A DNA stretch of 12,238 nt from CAZXCK01 sp964639225 (lineage in GTDB: Bacteria; Chloroflexota; Anaerolineae; Aggregatilineales; Phototrophicaceae), in contig CAZXCK010000125.1 of NCBI GenBank assembly GCA_964639225.1, positions 1 through 12,238 of the forward strand, read 5' to 3'. Shown piece after piece: positions 1 through 6,678 of the stretch. The notes below the pieces were generated by a model. That model saw only the letters and a program-made list of their open reading frames with translations, searched no databases and was not told the DNA's origin. The position numbers and the translations under genes were made by a program. Within the stretch, counting starts at the first letter, position 1. Each line of letters starts with the position of its first letter.

Positions 1-123
1 CTGGATGACGCCGAACATCACCAGCGCATCAGCCAGAATGCTCGTGCCTACGCCGAAGCCAACTTCAACGTCCAGACCGCCGTTGACGCCTACGAAGCCC
101 TGCTGCACTCTGTTGTGCGGTGA
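1..123 (+). CDS. C-terminal end of a probable family 4-type glycosyltransferase (5' end outside window)
   Basis: Frame 1 is open from the left edge to a TGA at 121-123 and encodes 40 residues. The segment reads as the closing helices of a GT-B glycosyltransferase: a run of Arg/Ala/Glu residues, then YAEANFNVQTAVDAYEALL. This matches the usual 'A..YAEENFSW...A..Y..LY' ending of group 1 glycosyltransferases, which transfer a sugar from a nucleotide-sugar donor at the cytoplasmic face. No catalytic residues are inside the window, so the family call rests on this tail alone. The codon use resembles the downstream genes. An unrelated helical protein tail cannot be excluded. Confidence 0.5.
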   Translation: MDDAEHHQRISQNARAYAEANFNVQTAVDAYEALLHSVVR

Positions 124-581
124 GGGCAGGCCACGCGCATCCCGGTGCTGCATCAACAGGTACTCGCGACCGTGCCCGCACATAAGATTACTGCGCAGAA
201 CATGCAACATTTCGAGGAGCATGGACCCTGGTACTTCGAGTTCCAGAACTGGATCCCAAAACCTGGTCGGAAGAGGTTCTCCGGACGTTAAATCGAACCG
301 CGAAGCGTACTGGCAATACAGGTGTGCACGAAATCGATCGGCTGTTTACCTGGATACCTGGCTTAAAACCGAGCCTGTCACTGTTGCTGGAACGTAGCGA
401 TCCCGATGCCCTGAAATGCGCCCTGGGGATGGCCCAGCAGTATCCGTTTTCCGGACTGGCAGAATTTATCAGGGGAACACGCGGCACAGATGAGGATCGT
501 ATGCTGGCCGTACGTTTCGCTACTGCTGTGTGCCGAGCGGATGCTTATTTTGCGTGCTGCTTCGCTTGGTCAGGACTTTGA
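124..581 (+). pseudogene. Degraded coding stretch or unrecognised hypothetical ORF
   Basis: Two overlapping frames look coding in turn. Frame 1 is open from 124 to 288 and includes HFEEHGPWYFEFQNW. Frame 3 is open from 186 to 581 and reads well from about 243 (PELDPKTWSEEVLRTLNR) through 460, with helical leucine/alanine-rich sequence (ERSDPDALKCALGMAQQYPF). The apparent coding signal passes from frame 1 to frame 3 near 240, as expected after a frameshift. The last 20 residues before the TAG/TGA area lose coding character (cysteine-rich AVCRADAYFACCF). The only in-frame starts in frame 3 are late, such as GTG at 324, and lack a convincing ribosome binding site. I do not recognise the family. 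It could be the remnant of a gene once following the glycosyltransferase, or chance open frames. Confidence 0.3.
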
Positions 582-641
582 TACACTTTGGCGGACCGCT
601 TGATTGCACTTTCGTGAAATGCACCCCCGCGTATCATTTGC

Positions 642-670
642 TTGACAAATATGATTAATCGGTTTATCAT
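642..670 (+). promoter_or_regulatory. Sigma70-type promoter of the lacI-family gene
   Basis: A perfect -35 hexamer TTGACA at 642-647 and a TATCAT -10 at 665-670 are separated by exactly 17 bp. This predicts a start near 676-678, about 40 bases before the repressor start codon. An 18-bp palindrome occupies most of the spacer and overlaps the -10, so repressor binding there would block RNA polymerase. No other candidate in 582-715 is as good. The rest of that gap holds only a weak imperfect inverted repeat around 606-623. Confidence 0.75.
652..669. promoter_or_regulatory. LacI-family operator O1 (autoregulatory)
   Basis: TGATTAATCGGTTTATCA is an 18-bp near-palindrome with the central CG typical of LacI-family sites. 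Its reverse complement matches the second site at 1781-1798 in 17 of 18 positions. It sits between the -35 and -10 of the promoter upstream of the LacI-family gene. The repeated palindrome and its promoter position are seen directly. That the neighbouring repressor binds it is inference. Confidence 0.75.
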
Positions 671-715
671 TAGATACATTGAAAATATACGCTTTTGATC
701 CAGTCAGAGAATGTG

Positions 716-1765
716 ATGACCCGTCCCAAACGTCCCAGAATTGCAGATGTTGCTAAACTCGCTGGCGTTTCTAAAGCGGCTGTTTCAGTCGTTCTGAACA
801 ATCGTGTCGGCGAGCGTGTGCGCGTGAGCGCCGAAAAGCAGCAGCGAATCTGGGAGGTGGTGAGGGAACTCGGCTATGTTGCTAATCCAGTTGCTCAGAG
901 TCTGGCTGGCGGCCAGAACCGGATCATTGCAGTTTTTACATTCGAAGCGATTTTCCCCATCGATTCACGTAACTTTTACTATCCTTTCCTGATTGGCATC
1001 GAAGAAGCAGCCGATGCACTCGGGTATGATCTGCTGCTGGTCACTGGGTCTAATGGTTCGGTGGATGGCAAGCGGCGTATTTACCAGGGTGAATTTAACC
1101 GCCTGCGGCGGGCTGACGGCGCGATCTTATTAGGGCACGGTGACCGCAATGAGGTTGAGAAGCTGCTTGAGGAGCGCTATCCATTTGTGTTTGTGGGCCG
1201 TAGAGATTCGTTGAAAAATGCTGTCTCTTATGTAGCTGCGGACTATACGACTGCCACCATTGACCTGGTCAACTACTTGAAGACCAACGGCCACCATCGC
1301 ATCGCATATATACGCTCTGCACGAGATACAGAAGCCAGCAAGGATCGTGAGACCGGTGTCCGTAACTTACTTGATGATGGCGACGGCGCATCACCGGACT
1401 GGCTGTGGCGGGGTAGACCAGATCAGCTTTCACAATCGGTAATCAAGTGCTACCTTGCTGACGGTTTCACCGCATTCGTCGCCGAAGACGATGAGCTTGG
1501 TGTCAGGCTCATGGAGACAGCGCGGCAGATTGGGCTGAACTGCCCTGAGGACTATTCTCTGGTGGTGTTGGGCAACTCACTGAATCCCCTGATCGACGTA
1601 CCAAACTGGACGAGTTTTAGTATTCCACGACGAGATATGGGGCAAGTCGCGTTCAGAATGCTGATTGACCTGTTAGAACGACCAGTAGACGAGCGTATCG
1701 ACCCCGTGCGCGAAACACTACATTGTGTGTTTCATCCGGGAAACAGTGTTCGTCAACTGCGCTAG
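716..1765 (+). CDS. LacI/GalR-family transcriptional repressor of the adjacent uptake/catabolic operon
   Basis: This is a 349-residue protein, the usual length for the family. Residues 9-30 form the DNA-binding helix-turn-helix (IADVAKLAGVSKAAVSVVLN). They are followed by the third helix and the hinge region ending YVANPVAQSLAGGQ near residue 60. The remainder is a periplasmic-binding-protein-like sugar sensor (FYYPFLIGIEEAADALGYDL, later FVAEDDELGVRLM). The frame is open upstream to TTG 695 and GTG 713. ATG 716 is chosen because AGAGA at 706-710 gives a suitable site and the family N-terminus begins there. The gene lies directly upstream of, and co-directional with, a sugar-type ABC operon, and each is preceded by the same palindrome. 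It is therefore likely a local, effector-released repressor that also represses itself. The inducer is unknown, but presumably the imported compound or a product of it. A T7 run at 1768-1774 follows the stop without a clear stem, so readthrough into the operon is possible. Confidence 0.92.
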   Translation: MTRPKRPRIADVAKLAGVSKAAVSVVLNNRVGERVRVSAEKQQRIWEVVRELGYVANPVAQSLAGGQNRIIAVFTFEAIFPIDSRNFYYPFLIGIEEAADALGYDLLLVTGSNGSVDGKRRIYQGEFNRLRRADGAILLGHGDRNEVEKLLEERYPFVFVGRRDSLKNAVSYVAADYTTATIDLVNYLKTNGHHRIAYIRSARDTEASKDRETGVRNLLDDGDGASPDWLWRGRPDQLSQSVIKCYLADGFTAFVAEDDELGVRLMETARQIGLNCPEDYSLVVLGNSLNPLIDVPNWTSFSIPRRDMGQVAFRMLIDLLERPVDERIDPVRETLHCVFHPGNSVRQLR

Positions 1766-1780
1766 TGTTTTTTTGGGATG

Positions 1781-1798
1781 TGATAAACCGATTTATCA
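1781..1798. promoter_or_regulatory. LacI-family operator O2 controlling the transport/catabolic operon
   Basis: TGATAAACCGATTTATCA is an almost perfect palindrome: arms TGATAAA and TTTATCA around CCGA. It is an inverted copy of the site at 652-669, differing at one base. It lies 16 bp after the repressor stop codon and 79 bp before the binding-protein start. It probably blocks an operon promoter in this gap, or acts as a roadblock to readthrough from the repressor gene. No clear promoter is visible. TTGGGA at 1773-1778 and TATCAA at 1794-1799 are only 15 bp apart and weak. Confidence 0.75.
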
Positions 1799-1852
1799 AG
1801 GAGGTGCACCAATCTGAAACTGATCAACTCAGGTTCTGAATATGGCCAATGA
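1798..1852 (+). other. Orphan Shine-Dalgarno with possible 12-codon leader ORF
   Basis: A perfect AAGGAGG at 1798-1804 abuts the operator but has no ATG at normal distance. The nearest in-range candidate is a non-standard CTG at 1814, nine bases away. It opens a 12-codon frame (LKLINSGSEYGQ) ending at TGA 1850-1852, just before the real binding-protein ribosome binding site. It may be a leader peptide, a remnant of a former start, or a coincidence arising from purine richness. Confidence 0.2.
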
Positions 1853-1877
1853 ATACCGTAAATGGAGGTTTTTCAAA

Positions 1878-3161
1878 ATGTACGCTCGCTCGAAATTCTG
1901 GTTTGCTTTTATCATGACAATCCTGATTGGTACGATGGCATTTGGCATCAGTGCCCAGGATGACGAAGAGATCACACTACACTTCACGCAATGGATACCG
2001 GCAGACTCGCCGCGCGGTGAGCGCTTTGTCGAAATCGCTGAAGAATACACAGAACTGAACCCCAACGTCACCGTCCAGTTTGATTTCATCCCCTTCGCTG
2101 ATTATGTCACGACACTACCTCTGCGCCTCAGTGGATCGAATCCGCCGGATGCAGGTTGGTTGCTGGAAAATGTCGCGCCAACATGGTTGGAATCGGGCAT
2201 ACTGGCAGACATGGGCGAAGCACTGCGCAGTGACCCGGATTATGACTTCGATGACCTTTCGGAATCCGGCATGGAATTGTGGGTGGACGGTGAAGCCGTG
2301 TACGGCGTGCCGTTCTCCACATCGCCTTTCATCATGATTTACAATCGTGATATCTTTGAAGCTGCTGGCGTAGATACACCCGATGTTATGCTTGAGAATG
2401 GCGAATACACATGGGAAAACCTGGCAGCAGCCCTGCGCACTATTCGTGAAGAGACGGATACAGTCGGTCTGGAAAGCGTCAACAACGCGCTTTACAGCGG
2501 TGAGCGTGTGTGGCATACGCTCATTCCAATCATCCGGGCATTCGGTGGCGATGCCTGGGATGAAGACTACACCTGCCAGATGAACTCGCCAGAAACCATC
2601 GCGGCGCTGGAGCTTTTCCACAGCATGATCTTTGAGGATCGTAGTGTCGAACAGCCTGGACAGGTGGTTAACTTCTATGGCGGTGATGTCGCCGTGCTGA
2701 TGGGACAGCTCAGCCGTGTTGCACCGCTGGCGGATGCAGACTTTGAATGGGACATCGCCCCCATGCCCGCTGGTCCAGCCGGTCAGGCCGATGTCATCGG
2801 CCAGGCTGCCTTCGTTGTATTTAACAACAGCCCGAACCGCGATGTCGCAATTGACTTCGTGAAGTTCCTAACCACCGAAGAAAACACCCTGCGTATCGCG
2901 GAGTTCTTCCCGCCGATCCGCGCCTCGGTTCTGGAAACGGACGTTCTGCTGGAAGCCAATCCCACAGTTGCATCCGAGAGCATGCGTACCGCCGTTATTG
3001 ACACAACGCTGTCAGGTCGCGTGCTGCCCACGCATCCAAACTATCCCACGATCGATTTGACGGCACGGCCAATCTTCGACTCACTCTGGCAGCCCGATGC
3101 CGACGTCGAAGCCATCATGAATCAGATGTGTGAAGCCATTCAGCCACTTCTCGACTCGTAA
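1878..3161 (+). CDS. Extracellular solute-binding protein, family 1 (sugar-type ABC importer)
   Basis: This 427-residue protein captures substrate outside the membrane and delivers it to the two permeases encoded next. It has a typical family 1 length and fold signature: HFTQWIPADSPRGERFVEIAEEYTELNPNVTV at the N-terminus, then PPDAGWL, a GVPFSTSPFIMIYNRDIFEAAG segment, and a GQAAFVVFNNSPNRDVAIDFVKFL segment near the C-terminus. ATG 1878 is chosen over ATG 1842 because GGAGG at 1864-1868 lies nine bases before it and a signal peptide then starts at once. Residues 1-26 are basic, then hydrophobic (FWFAFIMTILIGTMAFG), ending ISA before QDDEE, which suggests signal peptidase I cleavage. There is no lipobox cysteine, so lipid anchoring is not predicted. 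Mature cysteines C233 and C418 could form a disulfide. The substrate cannot be read from sequence. Downstream enzymes hint at an esterified (sulfated or phosphorylated) sugar-like compound. Confidence 0.9.
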   Translation: MYARSKFWFAFIMTILIGTMAFGISAQDDEEITLHFTQWIPADSPRGERFVEIAEEYTELNPNVTVQFDFIPFADYVTTLPLRLSGSNPPDAGWLLENVAPTWLESGILADMGEALRSDPDYDFDDLSESGMELWVDGEAVYGVPFSTSPFIMIYNRDIFEAAGVDTPDVMLENGEYTWENLAAALRTIREETDTVGLESVNNALYSGERVWHTLIPIIRAFGGDAWDEDYTCQMNSPETIAALELFHSMIFEDRSVEQPGQVVNFYGGDVAVLMGQLSRVAPLADADFEWDIAPMPAGPAGQADVIGQAAFVVFNNSPNRDVAIDFVKFLTTEENTLRIAEFFPPIRASVLETDVLLEANPTVASESMRTAVIDTTLSGRVLPTHPNYPTIDLTARPIFDSLWQPDADVEAIMNQMCEAIQPLLDS

Positions 3162-3179
3162 GTCATCAGTTTAGTTGCA

Positions 3180-3211
3180 GTGTGCGGAGATAACATGTTA
3201 TCTCCGCACAC
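3180..3211. terminator. Perfect 32-bp palindrome: intra-operon hairpin (partial terminator or mRNA 3' stabiliser)
   Basis: The sequence is its own exact reverse complement over 32 bases, with left arm GTGTGCGGAGATAACA. As RNA it gives a stem of about 14 bp with a small CAUG-type loop, followed by only four U residues (GTTTTAC), so termination would be partial. It starts 18 bp after the binding-protein stop and ends 25 bp before the permease start. In known maltose-type operons, hairpins here keep binding-protein mRNA more abundant than permease mRNA. The palindrome is seen; the role is inferred. Confidence 0.65.
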
Positions 3212-3236
3212 GTTTTACAGGTGCGAAAGGCGTGCC

Positions 3237-4181
3237 ATGAGCGTGAAATCTGTTGTTCATGATCGACAAGGCATATCTAAACCCGGCTGGAGCCGGTGGA
3301 GCCTGGCCCGGCAAGATGCGCTCTTTGGGTATATGTTTGTGGCCCCACAGATTATCGGATTTCTGCTGTTTGTCGTTGGCCCGGTCATCGCCGTTATCTA
3401 CTATTCATTCCAGGAACGTAATATGCTGACGGGCGCAGTTCAGCCCGTGGGGCTGGATAATTATGCCCGCATGTTTGGTGGAGACCCCATTTTCTCTACC
3501 GTTTTAGTTAACAGCATCGTTTTTACGGCTGGCCTCGTTCCACTAAATCTTATGCTGGCGCTGGTGCTGGCCGTTTTATTGAATCGCCGGATGCGCGGTG
3601 TAACGATCTTCCGTACATTGTTCTTTGCTCCGGTAGTCACATCAGCAGCAGCCTGGGCGATTGTCTGGCGTTTCATTCTCCAGGGAGAGCAGGGTACACT
3701 CAATCAGTTTCTGGCATTGGTGGGTATCACCGGGCCTAACTGGCTGCGAGAGCCTGAGTGGGCCATGTTTTCGGTTATTTTTACACGCGTTTTGAAGAAC
3801 GTGGGCATGAATGTGATCATCTTCCTGGCTGCATTACAGAGCATCCCACGTGAATATGACGAAGCGGCAATGGTGGATGGCGCCAACCCCGTGCAGCGTT
3901 TCTTCCGCATCACCGTGCCCATGTTATCGCCAACCATTCTGCTCGTTACGGTCCTGACCATAATTGGCTCGCTGAAAATCTTCGATCATATCGTGCTGAT
4001 GACCAACGGCGGTCCATCCAACGCAACGACCGTGCTGGTGTATTACATCTACTTCCAGGCGTTCCGCATTTTCAACACAGGCTATGCGAGCGCGTTGGCA
4101 GTGGTATTGTTCGTGCTTGCCCTTATTGCCACGCTGACACAGTGGTTCCTGCGTAAACGTTTTGTCTACAGCGAGAGATGA
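3237..4181 (+). CDS. ABC importer permease, MalF/UgpA type (CUT1-like)
   Basis: This 314-residue inner-membrane permease is one half of the translocation channel for the compound bound by the preceding solute-binding protein. A cytoplasmic N-terminal tail of about 29 residues precedes the first membrane segment (FGYMFVAPQIIGFLLFVVGP, about residues 30-56). Several further hydrophobic segments follow, the last near LAVVLFVLALIATL before a basic C-terminus. The cytoplasmic EAA coupling loop, which docks on the ATPase, is clear: EYDEAAMVDGANPVQRFF with E209, A210, A211 and G215. The frame is open from GTG 3180, but that codon is inside the palindrome. ATG 3237 has AAAGG at 3226-3230 and the expected short tail, so it is preferred. 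The stop codon overlaps the next permease start. Co-transcription is near certain, probably at lower yield than the binding protein because of the upstream hairpin. Confidence 0.93.
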   Translation: MSVKSVVHDRQGISKPGWSRWSLARQDALFGYMFVAPQIIGFLLFVVGPVIAVIYYSFQERNMLTGAVQPVGLDNYARMFGGDPIFSTVLVNSIVFTAGLVPLNLMLALVLAVLLNRRMRGVTIFRTLFFAPVVTSAAAWAIVWRFILQGEQGTLNQFLALVGITGPNWLREPEWAMFSVIFTRVLKNVGMNVIIFLAALQSIPREYDEAAMVDGANPVQRFFRITVPMLSPTILLVTVLTIIGSLKIFDHIVLMTNGGPSNATTVLVYYIYFQAFRIFNTGYASALAVVLFVLALIATLTQWFLRKRFVYSER

Positions 4182-5041
4182 CGATGAACAAGTTGTTGCT
4201 ATCGTTTCTACGCGAGATTCAAAGGCACTTCTGGGTCTACCTGTTCCTCAGCCTGCTGGCTATTCCGTTCATTTTCCCCTTTTTGTGGATGATCGGAAGC
4301 TCACTGAAGACTCCCCTGGAAGTGTTCGCCGCACCGCCAACATTTATCCCACGCACATTCCAGTGGGAAAACTATGTTCGCGTGTTCGAAATTCAGCCAT
4401 TTGCTCGACAGTACTGGAACAGTGTCTGGATAGCGACTGTGGTGACTGTTGGCACGCTGATCTTCTCGTCGCTGTCAGGATACGCTTTTGCGCGTATTCG
4501 TTTCTGGGGAAACAGTGTGCTGTTTGTTCTGCTGCTGAGTGCGTTAATGATGCCTGAAGAAGTCATCATCGTCCCTAAATTCATGCTTGTACAGGAGATT
4601 GGTGTCGATAACACGCACTGGCCGTTGGTGATTTTCCCTATTTTTGGTGCGCATGGCGTCGTCGCTACGTTCATGATGCGTCAGCATTTCCTGGGTATGC
4701 CCGACGAACTTGAAGAAGCCGCGCGCCTGGATGGTTTGAACCGCTGGGGAATGTTCTGGCTGATTGCCATGCCTATTGCCCGTCCCGTGCTGACCGCCGT
4801 TGCGATTATCACATTTCTGTATAGCTGGAATTCGTTCCTGGAACCGCTGGTCTATCTTCAGGATGTCAGCCTGTTCACGTTGCCTCTGGCTCTGCGTGGC
4901 TTTACTGACGAATATGGTATGCCAATCTGGGAGGTTCAACTCGCCGCGACGACGCTGTCGGTGCTGCCAATTCTCATCTTCTATATTCTGGCACAGCGCC
5001 TTGTTGTCGAGAGCTTTGCTTCATCAGGTGTTAAAGGATAA
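4178..5041 (+). CDS. ABC importer permease, MalG/UgpE type (CUT1-like)
   Basis: This 287-residue partner permease forms the second half of the channel. Its first membrane segment is FWVYLFLSLLAIPFIFPFLW. It is followed by the family motif MIGSSLKTPLEVFAAPPTFIP, later membrane spans, and a final one at VLPILIFYILAQRL. The EAA loop is present: DELEEAARLDGLNRWGMF with E180, A181, A182 and G186. Its ATG overlaps the previous stop as ATGA, giving translational coupling. A second in-frame ATG at 4184 is better spaced from GAGAG at 4173-4177 and may be the true start. The C-terminus ends VESFASSGVKG, typical of this subunit. No nucleotide-binding subunit gene follows: the operon moves directly to enzymes, so the ATPase must be supplied from elsewhere. 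Confidence 0.93.
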   Translation: MTMNKLLLSFLREIQRHFWVYLFLSLLAIPFIFPFLWMIGSSLKTPLEVFAAPPTFIPRTFQWENYVRVFEIQPFARQYWNSVWIATVVTVGTLIFSSLSGYAFARIRFWGNSVLFVLLLSALMMPEEVIIVPKFMLVQEIGVDNTHWPLVIFPIFGAHGVVATFMMRQHFLGMPDELEEAARLDGLNRWGMFWLIAMPIARPVLTAVAIITFLYSWNSFLEPLVYLQDVSLFTLPLALRGFTDEYGMPIWEVQLAATTLSVLPILIFYILAQRLVVESFASSGVKG

Positions 5042-5045
5042 GTTC

Positions 5046-6674
5046 ATGCAAATCGAAAAACATACGGACATTCTTATTGTTGGTGGCGGTCTGGGTGGGA
5101 TCGCAGCCGCGTTGTCAGCCCTGCGTATGGGGCGGCGTGTCATAGTCACCGAAGAAACACGTTGGATCGGCGGCCAGCTCACGGCTCAGGGGACACCACC
5201 CGACGAAAATCCCTGGATTGATCGGGAAAAGACCGGCTGCACGGCCAGCTACCGCGCCATGCGTGAGGGCATTCGTGATATGTACCGGCGTTACTATCCT
5301 CTGATTGATTCCGCCCGCCAAGACCCTTATCTGAATCCAGGGATGGGGAATGTGTCTCCACTGTGCCACGAGACGCATGTGGCGCTGGCCGTCCTGTATG
5401 CGATGCTCTCCCCGTATCAGGCTACTGAAAATCTCGAAATTCTGCTGCAACATCGCCCGATTGCAGCGGAAAGCGATGGCGACAGGGTACGTTCGGTGAC
5501 AGTGGAAGAAGCTGGCTCTGGCCAGCAGACGATCATCAGCGCGCCTTATATCATCGACGCGACCGAACTCGGCGACCTGCTGGAACTGGGAAACGTGGAG
5601 CATGTCATCGGCGCCGAAAGTCAGGCGCAGACCGGTGAACTGCATGCTCTGCCCGGTGAACCTGATCCATTGGATCAGCAGGCCCATTCCTGGTGTTTCC
5701 TGTTGGAGTATCATCCTGAGGAAGATTACACCATAGAAAAGCCCGCCACCTATGATTTCTGGCGCGAGTATCAGGCCGGTTTCTGGCCGGCGAAACAGCT
5801 AAGCTGGACGATTTCAGATCCGGAAACCCTCGAACCCGTGACTCGTCCCATCTTCAGGGTCGATACCGATGAACCACAGGGCGATGACTTGTGGCACTAT
5901 CGGCGGGTGTTATATCGTCGTTTTTATCCTGATGGATTCTACAAGAGCGACGTGATTGCGGCGAACTGGCCGCAGATCGACTACTGGCTTAAACCACTGG
6001 TCGGTGTGGATGCAGCCGCCCGCGCAGAAGCCCTGCGCGGCGCGCACGAACTCAGCCTGAGTATGCTCTACTGGATGCAGACTGAAGCGCCCCGGCACGA
6101 CGGCGGTTACGGTTATCGGGGGCTGCGTCCACGGGGCGATCTACTGGGTTCTTCAGACCATCTGGCGCAGGCTCCATACATTCGGGAGAGCCGCCGCATC
6201 CAGGCCGAGTTTACGGTGCTGGAGCAGCATGTGGGTGTGGAAGCACGCGGCAGTTTGCAGGGTGCCGAGCAATTTCACGACACAATCGGCATTGGTAGCT
6301 ATCGCATTGACTTGCATCCCAGCTACCGGCGTAACTATATCGATATTACCAACTGGCCGCATCAGATTCCATTGGGCGCGCTCATCCCGCAGCGTGTGGA
6401 GAATTTGCTGCCCGCCTGTAAGAATATCGGCGTGACACATATCACCAATGGCTGCTACCGGCTGCATCCCATCGAGTGGAACATCGGCGAGGCGGTAGGG
6501 GCGCTGGCTGCATACTGCCTCGAACGCGATCTCACACCGCGTCAGGTGCGCAATACCGATAGTCTCCTGCGCGATTTCCAGTCCTTGCTCACCGATAAAC
6601 TCGGTTTTGTGCTGGAGTGGCCCGAAAAACTGCGCCTGACCCCGCGCACGAAGCTCAACCCCTTGGGGATATAA
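5046..6674 (+). CDS. FAD-dependent oxidoreductase, FAD_oxidored (PF12831-like) family
   Basis: This 542-residue flavoprotein is predicted to be cytoplasmic, with no signal peptide. The N-terminal Rossmann fold binds FAD: DILIVGGGLGGIAAALSALRMG with glycines 13, 15 and 18, then acidic E36 for the ADP ribose, and the WIGGQLTAQG motif (42-47) characteristic of this family. A middle region (DATELGDLLELG) resembles the second FAD-contacting segment. The C-terminal part (ENLLPACKNIGVTHITNGCYRLHPIEWNIGEAVGALAAY) is the conserved family cap near the flavin. ATG 5046 is used because AAAGGA at 5033-5038 is seven bases upstream, inside the permease's last codons; upstream in-frame ATGs fall in that gene and have no support. 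Relatives are often labelled 'xanthan lyase-like', a poorly founded name. It presumably oxidises the imported substrate or the product of the next gene, but the reaction is not known. It lies 4 bp after one gene and 4 bp before the next, so it belongs to the operon. Confidence 0.88.
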   Translation: MQIEKHTDILIVGGGLGGIAAALSALRMGRRVIVTEETRWIGGQLTAQGTPPDENPWIDREKTGCTASYRAMREGIRDMYRRYYPLIDSARQDPYLNPGMGNVSPLCHETHVALAVLYAMLSPYQATENLEILLQHRPIAAESDGDRVRSVTVEEAGSGQQTIISAPYIIDATELGDLLELGNVEHVIGAESQAQTGELHALPGEPDPLDQQAHSWCFLLEYHPEEDYTIEKPATYDFWREYQAGFWPAKQLSWTISDPETLEPVTRPIFRVDTDEPQGDDLWHYRRVLYRRFYPDGFYKSDVIAANWPQIDYWLKPLVGVDAAARAEALRGAHELSLSMLYWMQTEAPRHDGGYGYRGLRPRGDLLGSSDHLAQAPYIRESRRIQAEFTVLEQHVGVEARGSLQGAEQFHDTIGIGSYRIDLHPSYRRNYIDITNWPHQIPLGALIPQRVENLLPACKNIGVTHITNGCYRLHPIEWNIGEAVGALAAYCLERDLTPRQVRNTDSLLRDFQSLLTDKLGFVLEWPEKLRLTPRTKLNPLGI

Positions 6675-6678
6675 CGGC

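Noticed and set aside
606..623. Imperfect inverted repeat (TGCAC.TTC / GAAATGCA) upstream of the repressor promoter
   Set aside because: A one-base bulge and central mismatches; no second copy in the window, so not called as an operator.
1768..1774. Seven-T run after the repressor stop as an intrinsic terminator
   Set aside because: No stable stem could be found immediately upstream.
4162..4557. Open frame overlapping the second permease in another frame
   Set aside because: It covers clearly coding sequence of the permease with its EAA and membrane motifs; the alternative protein has no recognisable character.
4800..5045. N-terminal extension of the FAD oxidoreductase (82 residues)
   Set aside because: It lies inside the permease gene in another frame; the Rossmann motif begins just after ATG 5046, which has its own ribosome binding site.
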